Assembly: GCA_031002005.1 (NCBI GenBank)
Contig: CM061918.1
Location: 63,398,531 to 63,462,530, forward strand
Direction: 5' to 3'
From: Vandiemenella viatica
Taxonomy: Eukaryota; Arthropoda; Insecta; Orthoptera; Morabidae
DNA length: 64,000 bases
The notes below the pieces were generated by a model that had not been told where the DNA came from, searched no databases, and saw nothing but the letters and a program-made list of their open reading frames with translations. Made by a program: the position numbers and the translations under genes. Of this stretch, positions 56,593-64,000 are shown piece after piece (within the stretch, counting starts at the first letter, position 1; the number at the start of each line of letters is the position of its first letter).

Positions 56593-56595
<3 letters not shown>
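55106..56595 (-). pseudogene. Penelope-like protein: RT, linker, zinc finger and GIY-YIG endonuclease
   Basis: Read on the minus strand from 56595: PIVNQLPSHIKDTQHFLFRL, VTSLYTNIPHWHGLRAM (RT motif with first Asp), GTAMGTRMAPSYANLFMG, a one-base frameshift near 56240, and then LRFIDDIFMIWTHGEN with the catalytic DD. Next come a linker (KRSLPYSLGIRGSRICS), a stop near 55530, RPRCKMCYIHHAS (zinc-finger cysteines), HVIYQLTCNHCLASYIGLT and MNGHRQTVFTQN of the GIY-YIG domain, ending RQPPGLNLR at 55106. The amino-terminal part before the first RT motifs is missing. With one shift and one stop this is the most complete Penelope copy of the window. Confidence 0.9.

Positions 56596-56626
<31 letters not shown>
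56596..56626. repeat. (TA)n at the edge of the second Penelope repeat
   Basis: About 15 TA units directly before the second direct repeat. Confidence 0.95.
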
Positions 56627-56629
<3 letters not shown>

Positions 56630-56859
56630 ACAATGAAATCAAGACGCTAAGTAGCGGAAAGGAACCAAATTAGGATAGGGAAATGAGCCACCACTTACCT
56701 TTAGATGGATGTGGGGCACGAACACAAATAATAAACTAATTTTCTCGGGATAAATCCTTCGTCAACGGGAGAACATGAGAGGTGGGCACAGCTGGAGAAA
56801 TATATAAGGGCTCACACCACATGTATAGCCTAGGGGCCTACAGATCCTAAATGCAGCCC

Positions 56860-59800
56860 TGTTTTCAGTCATGAAGTAAGTCCTCTCTTACTCGTGAGCA
56901 CTGAAACTTCTAAAACCTGCTGGACCCATTGTACTTTCCCGATGTAGTGTGGTGGAGATAATTTGGTGGGTATATATTTCTCTACCCAATTGGATATGTA
57001 CACAGCCTTTTTCATTTAAACATATACTGCAATTTGCTTTTCCTGTTTTGGTATTTGTAGATTTCAGAGTTAATGTTTAGAGAATTATCATGAGATTTAT
57101 TGTAACATTGAAAGGTCACTTCTTCAGCCTGCTTTTCAAGAGCGTCAATTAATAAATTTAGCCGGGTTACATATCTAGAGTTTTTTCTCTTTATTGTTGC
57201 AGGAATACTTTAAGATAAGTATGAAAACTATTTCTTTGTTTGACCAATCACTTAGAAGGAACCCACAGTAAAGGTAAAGGTTAGGGGGCATCCATTAATA
57301 ACGCGAGGTGAAATTGGGGGTGGGGTGTCCAGTGAAACCTCACAAGGGGGGGGGGGGGGGGGGTCATCAATCAATGGTAAGAAATTATTCTGGAATGAGC
57401 ATAATAAGAACAATATAACATATTAAACGCTGTGAGATTTTATATCAATCAACCATTGCTTAAAATATGTCCCAATTTTAATTGAAAACATCTGATACCA
57501 TAGGTTTTCAGAACTAGGCACTAATCTAAAGGTAAATGGATAGAGAAGAAAATTGGGTACAATATATGACATTACGTAGTGAGTGTATTTTGAACTTTAG
57601 TACATTTTTACATTCAACACGATTTAGTATACAGTAACAATATTCTTGAACATCTACCTTTTCAAGATTGTTCTGTCAGATCCATTAATAACTTGGGTTC
57701 AACAATAATTTAAATATATTCTAGGAACATAGTATATAAATAGCATTCCAGCTAGAACCTGGAGGACAAAATAGAAATTTTTCACATGTAAATAACATTT
57801 TTATAAACAGTAGAACAATGACTCATCGTTCTCACTACCATCTTTTTCTGCTTGTATCACTTATGCGTACATTCTTCTTGCTTCATCATCTCTTCACATC
57901 AGTTTATTGAAAAATTATCAAAAACGTATTGTATATATTTCATTAGCAATCTTTAACTATATTGAAACATTACCAATTTACATTTAATGATCAACACAAT
58001 GTTTAAAATTTCAGCTCTCAATGTTTTTTTTATTGCAGACCAGTATCTATGCTAAATTTATAAGCACGAATCTAAATCCAAACAGAATTCCACGTGTACT
58101 TTCCCCTGATGAATAAATTTGCAAACGATTGTGAAGTTATTCCTGTAAGCTTGCTAACGGGCAACAGAAATGGGGCTGGAAAGAATTAAAAACAGATGCT
58201 ACTGCAGTCCAAGATAAATTTGAAGATGTTTTTTCCAGAAAAATAATGATTTTAAAATTTCTTATCAATGTAATATCTGTATTATTAACAAAAGATAAGT
58301 TGAATAAGCAAACACACATATTCTTCTGTATTGTTTACAGCAATTGGAAGGACTGCTCAAAATTTTTTGTTAATGCCTATACAGCACATGAAATCCTTTT
58401 TCAAAAACTGTATTAATCATTTACAACAAATAGTTTTAATATACTGATAACACAATTTTGAAAACCCTGATAAAGGTCCAAGTACACACTGGGGGGAAAG
58501 AAAAGCCTGCATTTAGCAGTGTTAGTTAAAATTGAATTGAAAGGATGAATTCATCCATTCACTAATCTTGAATCTTCCATCCATTTTGTTCTGTGGTACA
58601 CTCCTCCTCACTTCCCCAACACCATGAAAAATGATGCATCAGAGTTCTAAAGTAATACTTTTAAACATTTATTAGGTTGACTGCTCACTATTTTCTTTTG
58701 ACATTAAACTCCCTCCGAACTGCCTTCTGGTGTGCTACATCCATTAAGACTGTATGAATACTTTAGATACATAAAAAAAAGTTAAATTATTTTGTAAATA
58801 CGACAGTGGCTGTAGCCAAATAAAATTTCTATGCACCCATACCATACACATGTTCAATGTATCAACACATTTACTACCATACTCAACAAATCTAACAGCA
58901 AGTACTCATTACCGAAAATAAGGCTACATACTTCATTACTTCAAAAGACACTGAAAGCTTTCCAGGAAGCTGTGGCAGATTGCAAATTCTAAATCAAAAA
59001 GCACACATAAAAGCTGGGCTGATACAGGCATATCCAGAGTGAGATGAATGTCTTCAACTGTCTACACTGCCAACTCCAAATCACACATGGCTGAAACAAA
59101 CGATGGACAGATAAAGTTTTCAATTATACTTGGGCAACCAACTAGTTAGAATACAAAAGTTTCCAGATGCAAATCTTTTAAAAACAAAGATACAAATAGT
59201 ATTAAAAAACCAATATCCTTCAGCATTTCTATAAATTTAAAAGTTTTCAGAGGGCCTGCAAAGTTTTGCAGAGCAGCAGAATTAATTTGTATAATAAATT
59301 GGAAGCTCTAGACTTGTATATTTCTTAGCAGTGAAATATATTGGCCATTTTAATACAATATTCTAAATGCATTTATTTTCTTCATTAAAGCACTTTTAAA
59401 CTAAACTTGTATCTGCTAAAATCAATAAGCAGACAACGCCAAACATAAGCTCTTGTACTACTTAGCTCTAGCAGTAAAACTGATCTGATCACAGAAGTTC
59501 CAAATTTATTTTTGAGGATAGCGAAGAGACATTCAACTTTCACAATTGTTCATTCCCTCCTCCCACCTCCCTCACCAACAATTCAAAAGGTTCTGTACTC
59601 TGCCTTCAATTTTTTTTGCCGTCTTATCTCTGAAAGTTGACTACTATATATACTTGTTACACATTTTAAACAGTTTCATTTTTTAGGTGCAATTTCTGCA
59701 TACATTTTTTACTCCAAACTAATTCACTATTCAAGGTATATTGTTCAGTTACTCCCTCAATTTACTCAATTTTCTCATATCCTTGCCTATAAATGGAAAC

Positions 59801-60180
59801 TACTCCAATCTTTAGACACACCTTTTACTTAATTTTGGCTTTATGGCTCATCAATGAGATTTTAAGAACCAGTAGAACAATGGCAAGCATTAACCCTTTT
59901 CTGTAATATTTTCTAGCGAAACAGAGTATAGATATTTCCAGAAATCTTGGGTCTATTTTAAGTTTGCCTTTTGTAAATCCATTGATTGTCCAGCACAGGA
60001 AAAATGCAATTGTCAATTTGTTTTTATTTTTTTATTTTTAAATATATATTTTCAATTATATCTAATTTCAGGACAATTTCCCAAATTATACCACCCCAGA
60101 TTATATGAAAGAAAATTTCTGGTCTTATATTTCTCATATACTGAAAATAAATTATTGGATAATGGTGACAATGAAATTTC
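56860..60180. other. Long unassigned AT-rich stretch
   Basis: No gene or well-formed element found in 3.3 kb. It holds a G run at about 57345-57362. If pyruvate kinase had a much longer 3' untranslated region it could reach in here, but nothing shows this. Confidence 0.5.
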
Positions 60181-60530
60181 CAGTAAGCAGTGTTCATCTA
60201 TCCCTCCTGAGAGGCTTGGAATTCATCAAGGTTTGTCTGCTAGAGTGCAAAGTCATGAACAAATCTTAATCTATTAACTCTTCTAACTCTGGTTCCAATT
60301 CATTTTTGTCTTATTCTAACTCTCATGCTGACATCTTGAAGACAGTTGAAAATAGCTTTGGTGAGATGGTATCAACCTTGCAGTACCTTTTCAATGCGGG
60401 AGCCAGTAGTATGTTAAGTTAGCACTCCGATATAGACTGTGTCCCCAAGGCTTCCAGGACAGACTTGAGACTTACTGAATCAAATGCCTTTTCAAAATCC
60501 ACAAAAGTTACACAAAGAGGCACGTTTCTT
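60180..60530 (-). pseudogene. RT fragment (LINE)
   Basis: The minus strand at 60419-60530 reads VPLCVTFVDFEKAFDSVSLK and SVLEALGTQSISEC, the RT motif with the first catalytic Asp as in RTE/R2-type enzymes ('DYEKAFDSV'). A less readable continuation runs towards 60180. It is cut on its 5' side by the SINE that follows. Confidence 0.7.
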
Positions 60531-60745
60531 TTATTTATGACTTTACACCTCAAAGGCGAGATGGGACGGGTCAAGAAACTCGGCCATGTCCTTTTGAAGG
60601 AAGTATCCCAATATTCACCTGGAGTGATTTTGGGAAACCATGGAAAACCCAAATCTGGGCGGGGATTCAAACCAGCATCCTCTCAAATGCAAGGCCAGAG
60701 TATTAACCGCCCACCCACCATGCTCTGTAAAGGCGTCAGGGTGTG
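60531..60745 (-). mobile_element. SINE, minus orientation
   Basis: In reverse complement it shows a degenerate B box GGTTTGAATCC near 60666-60676, GGGTTTTCCATGGTTTCCC, ATCACTCCAGGTGAATATTG, and a tail CCTTTGAGGTGTAAAG near 60545. It sits directly against the RT fragment. Confidence 0.8.
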
Positions 60746-60749
60746 GGGT

Positions 60750-61514
60750 CAAGAATATGTTTCACTGTGCTAAAGCTGAACCCTGGTTGCTCAATGGACT
60801 GTTCATTTCAGCAAGGTCTTTGCAAAATAGAATTATCCGAGTTTTATTCCATGTTGATAGGATTAATGTGCAAGAGAAAACTAACTGCAAATGACTGGTG
60901 ATGTTCTGAAGCTGCTTGGTGCGTAAACTATCAGACTCCATTGCCATTTCTTCGGTCACATTATCTGATTTTAGAGGGAAGTATATCTAACAGTTTCAGT
61001 ATATTACAGAGTATATTGAAGTGTCCTTTACTTTGCCAGATAGGTTACTATAAAACTTCTGATGAAATATAAAATTTCCTCAGTCAATAACTATGCTGTT
61101 TCCATTAATTGCTGTTATCTGCTTCTTACCATATATAACATCTCGCTTCACTTTTTTTAAAACCAGTTTTCTTCTTTAAACTGTCTCCAATGTCTTTGTT
61201 GCACTTCTTTATATCAGCCTTCATTTCTATTCTCAAAATACTACATGGAATACATCATTATTCCATTATCAGACCTAAGCTTCATTTCCTCCTCTTTTTG
61301 AAAAGGTCTTTTGTTTTGTCACTGACTTGGATATTATGACTTAAGCCACAGACTTCTTGGTAGCACTTAACCACATGACAAATAGCAAAAAAATTAGAGA
61401 AACCATTATCCCTTAACTAGAATTAAATACCTTAAAATTACACAGACAAAACTTAAAACTAAAAAGCATTTGTGAAAAAGTCCAGAGCACATTGCCAATT
61501 ACAATCTAAACAAT
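60750..61514. other. Unassigned stretch
   Basis: AT-rich; possible eroded LINE sequence next to the SINE. No exon seen. Confidence 0.4.
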
Positions 61515-61520
61515 TTTATT
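61515..61520 (-). terminator. Candidate poly(A) signal of pyruvate kinase
   Basis: AATAAA on the minus strand, about 240 bases after the stop codon of the pyruvate kinase exon. Assigned by position. Confidence 0.5.
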
Positions 61521-61761
61521 TCATCAATTACAATGACAATAATACAACAAATTGAAATCTAGAGTCACCAGTTCACATGGTGGTACTAAAGATTTCAACA
61601 CCTACTACTCAAAGGAATTATTACAAATTGCCCTCAGAAGAGAATTCAAATACACTTAGAAGAAATATTTGTTTTATGACCTATGAATATAGTGAGGGAT
61701 TAAAACAGACTAGCAGATAATTCTTTTCACAGTTTAACACAGCAAACAGTCTCTGAAAGAA

Positions 61762-61958
61762 TCACATAGCTTGAGAAAAAGGCAACTTAGGTGGTACGTA
61801 CACAATACGCATGGTGTTGGTGAATCCAGAACCCTGTTTCCAGCCAGTGACAACAATGACCGGGTCACCATCACGGATGAAACCACGGCTCTTGCCAAAT
61901 TGCAGACCAAACTGCACTCTCGCATCCACATCCTTCAGCCAGTCCTGCAGGGGTGGAG
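61762..61958 (-). CDS. PyK: Pyruvate kinase, last coding exon
   Basis: Starts after acceptor TCTGTGTGCAG at 61958 and ends at TGA 61762-61764. It reads PPLQDWLKDVDARVQFGLQF, then GKSRGFIRDGDPVIVVTGWK and QGSGFTNTMRIVYVPPKLPF, then SQAM. DWxxDVDxRxxFGL and GW(K/R)xGSGFTNTMR are the C-domain signatures of pyruvate kinase, which makes pyruvate and ATP from phosphoenolpyruvate and ADP in glycolysis; the GSGFTNT loop belongs to the fructose-1,6-bisphosphate site. The exon enters in phase 2. The C-terminus is some eight residues longer than in vertebrate enzymes, which stop soon after MRVV. All upstream exons lie beyond this window or were not detected between 61959 and 64000. Confidence 0.95.
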
Positions 61959-62280
61959 CTGCACACAGAAGAACAAAATAAGCACACAGCACCAAATGCA
62001 ATTTTAATATTGCAGCTTCTATATTAATAACATAAAGCACTTGTTTTTAAATGAACTTTGATATTTTTATTCAAGCTGATAGACACCAACAAACTTAATA
62101 ATAAATGTAAAAGTATGAATTGTCATGACAACTAGAACAAGGGATAAAAACAAAAGTTGATGGTTTATTTATTGTGTGTCAATAGTGTTACTAACAATTG
62201 TAAAATCAGCATTTTTAACAATATCAGAAAGATAGATAGAAAATGATATCAATCAACACCAATGAATTCACATTACGGAT
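61959..62280 (-). other. Start of a pyruvate kinase intron
   Basis: AT-rich intron sequence directly after the acceptor. No further exon recognised before the Jockey remnant. Confidence 0.6.
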
Positions 62281-63420
62281 GACAAAAAAAATCGGCAACT
62301 TGTATGGCATTGTCACTAATGTGAAGGAGGTCTTGTAGAGTGCAGGTTGATGGGCACTGCGGGCAATTGTATAAATGCTGAATGGTCTGTTCTGCCACAC
62401 ACTCACATGCAGTATTTAGATCGACAAGATAAGGTCATCTTGCTAGGTTATCCTTTGTCTTACCCAACCCACACTCCTCAGCTGATTTAGTGCTCTTCAT
62501 GTCTTCCAGTTGAGATTGCCATTGATGGTAGCGTCTCTACAGTAGGTACCCATTGATTCACACAAGTGATTCTTGCTCGCCACAGACTGAGCCGGGCAAC
62601 TTTCAGTGGTACATCCAATGCAGCTGCGATCCTAAGGAAGCTTTTCCTAAATTTCAGCCTTTGGGAGTTGATGCCCGAATAAGGGATGAGCAGCATTTTG
62701 ATTAAACTTTTTTCTTTCTGACATTACAGCTACGTTCCTTCTTATATCAACCGAGCCATGTAGTTTTTCAATTGTCTGGCTCTGAGGCAACCTGTTATAA
62801 TACTGCAAGTTTCATTCAATGCTACGTCTACTTGTCTGGCATAAGCAGACTTGTACCAAACAGTACAGGCATATTCTGCAGCAGAATAACAGTGCAAAAG
62901 CTGATGTTCAGAGCACTGTGGGATGTGCACCGAATATGTTTCCTGGGAGTTTCTGCAGGATACTGTTGCATACTGAAACTTTGCCTTTTGTGTTAAAGTA
63001 ATGCTTTTTGTAAGTGAGGAAGTGATCTAATGTAATTCCGAGATATTTTGGATAGAAACAGTGAACTAGTTCTACACCCTCCTATCTGACTTTTAGTTCC
63101 CTGCTGACATGTCTGTTTCATAAATGGAAGGCAAATAGTTGAATTTTGGATGGCTTCGGTTTCAACTGATTGTCTTCACAGTAGGTGGTGAAATATTGTA
63201 AGCCATTACTTAAAACACTCCTCCACTGTTTCAAAATTTTGGCTTGTACTGCTAGTGCTAAATCATCTGCATAGACAAAACTTTCAAGTCATTGGCGGCT
63301 AGGTTTAACCGTCAATGTAAATGTTGAATAGCATTGGGGGACATGGAAAGAGCCTTCCAGAAGAGTGAGCTAGTGTGTACACTCGGGCGTCCTATGGGCA
63401 ATGGCAATGCCAGCTGATCT
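62280..63420 (-). pseudogene. Jockey-type RT remnant in the pyruvate kinase intron
   Basis: The minus strand from 63370 reads PPMLFNIYIDG, FVYADDLALAVQ near 63280 (catalytic DD intact), QPKPSKIQLFAFHL, YPKYLGITLDHFLTYKKH near 63040, SAAEYACTVWYKSAYARQVD and VALNETCSIITGCL near 62800, and KFRKSFLRIAAALD near 62640. The order matches the Jockey copies at 11556-13290 and 38260-38790. It has stops and shifts and lacks the endonuclease and the first RT motifs. Confidence 0.8.
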
Positions 63421-63424
63421 TTCC

Positions 63425-63595
63425 ACCACAAAGGCGTTGCAATGAGTAATTATAAAAACAATTGGTCTTTTTCAAGACCGATCTTAACAATAATGTCAAT
63501 TAACATTGAGTGTCTGTCTACAATTAAAGAAGAACTACTCAGTAATATAAGCCATAGATCTGAATGCAATTTTCTATGTTTACAAGTTAATAGTA
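63425..63595. other. Unassigned short stretch
   Basis: Nothing recognised. Confidence 0.4.
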
Positions 63596-63597
63596 GG

Positions 63598-63650
63598 GTA
63601 TGCTTTACACCTCAAAGTTGAGGTCATTAGAGGTGGGAAAGGACATCACC
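63598..63650 (-). repeat. SINE tail fragment
   Basis: GCTTTACACCTCAAAGTTGA and CATTAGAGG are the reverse complement of the SINE tail. Confidence 0.6.
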
Positions 63651-63699
63651 ACTTACGGAATAAATAGATGTATACACTATTATAATGTGCAATTACAAA

Positions 63700-63965
63700 T
63701 TAGGATAGGAAAATGGACCATGGATGTGGGGCATGAACACACACACACACAAAACCACATAATATAGTAATTTTCTGGTCTAGCCCTTTATCTAAGAACA
63801 TTAGAAGGGTAGGTGTTTTGGAAGACTGCCTCACAGAATAGTCTTCTGCAACACCCCCCCCCTTTTTCCCATAATTTTCTCCTCTTGATAAAGGGATAGG
63901 CCCGAAAATTTCTTTATGATGTGCGTTTTTTTTGTTCTGTGTGTGTGTTACGCCTCACATTGTAA
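63700..63965. repeat. Fold-back of Penelope-type termini
   Basis: Left arm: AATTAGGATAGGAAAATGG, GATGTGGGGCATGAACACAC, AATTTTCTGG, AGCCCTTTATC, AGACTGCC. Right arm reversed and complemented: AGTCTTCTGCAACACC, GATAAAGGGATAGGCCCGAA, TCTGTGTGTGTGTTACGCC. The left arm is a fourth copy of the repeat flanking the Penelope body at 54.6 and 56.6 kb. Confidence 0.78.
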
Positions 63966-64000
63966 GGATCTTGGAATTTTGGCAAATTCTAGTTTTGCTT

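Larger units (their letters stand above)
54595..56850 (-). mobile_element. Penelope-like element between direct repeats
   Basis: A coding body (55106-56595) lies between two direct copies of one sequence, 54595-54850 and 56596-56850. Each starts with a TA run and continues ACAATGAAA, GCTAAGTAGCGGAAAGGAA or a close variant, TTAGGATAGGGAAATGAGCC and TTTAGATGGATGTGGGGC. Direct terminal copies are the 'pseudo-LTR' arrangement of Penelope elements. Orientation of the body is minus. Confidence 0.82.

Noticed and set aside
1..64000. CRISPR arrays, operons, phage genes
   Set aside because: No regular short repeat-spacer pattern and clear eukaryotic splice borders; the tandem repeats are satellite or transposon parts.

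Overview
This window reads as nuclear DNA from an insect with a large, AT-rich, transposon-loaded genome. Evidence is spliced exons with GT/AG borders, insect-type Penelope, Jockey, Helitron and tRNA-SINE remnants, and no operon-like coding. One non-LTR 3' tail (about 11.46-11.56 kb) and the SINE core resemble sequences I associate with orthopteroid insects, but that placement is inference. A 1000-base run of N (20881-21880) is an assembly gap.

Three host genes are visible, each only in part. (1) On the minus strand, 1-5458, four exons of a multiple-EGF receptor of the Draper/MEGF10-11/PEAR1 type; all are phase 1-1 and several open at 'CxC' inside an EGF module. (2) On the plus strand, three exons of the C-terminal third of HDAC8 at 28420-28595, 31533-31627 and 36611-36716, which carry a zinc-ligand aspartate and the catalytic tyrosine; the amino-terminal exons and the last short exon were not found. 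(3) On the minus strand, the last coding exon of pyruvate kinase at 61762-61958, with a candidate poly(A) signal at 61515-61520. The three genes show no sign of working together; they are neighbours separated by repeats.

The rest is mobile DNA, much of it nested. 6.0-11.4 kb: an LTR element with 2.33-kb, almost identical LTRs around only 675 bp of non-coding interior. 11.4-13.3 kb: non-LTR remnants. 14.2-16.2 kb: a 167-bp satellite in an A/B dimer arrangement ending in a Helitron-like terminus. 17.2-18.2 kb: endonuclease/RT remnant. 19.3 kb to the gap: hAT-like element. 22.3-24.3 kb: SINE with 10-bp target duplication, then an RT pseudogene and SINE pieces. 24.8-27.0 kb: Helitron with both termini and a second internal 5' terminus. 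27.1-28.3 kb: PIF/Harbinger element with TAA duplications and a MADF-like remnant.

29-38 kb (HDAC8 introns and downstream): RT remnants, a Penelope copy, fold-back repeats and an LTR-like block. 38.2-39.6 kb: a Jockey-type RT interrupted at a TA by a terminal-inverted-repeat transposon carrying an HTH domain. 42.3-43.8 kb: a GC-rich ORF1 (gag-like, three zinc knuckles) with one frameshift. 44.3-45.3 kb: a TA-flanked transposon with 107-bp inverted repeats and a broken DDE transposase. 46.9-47.5 kb: a perfect 268-bp tandem duplication. 48.6-49.8 kb: a solo LTR with 4-bp duplication. 50.6-53.0 kb: non-LTR remnant with a SINE inside. 53.9-56.9 kb: Penelope element between direct repeats. 60.2-63.5 kb: RT remnants around the pyruvate kinase exon.

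The most interesting pattern is the recurring fold-back built from Penelope-type termini, seen at least six times, and the two Helitron-like elements that both carry A/B dimeric tandem arrays.
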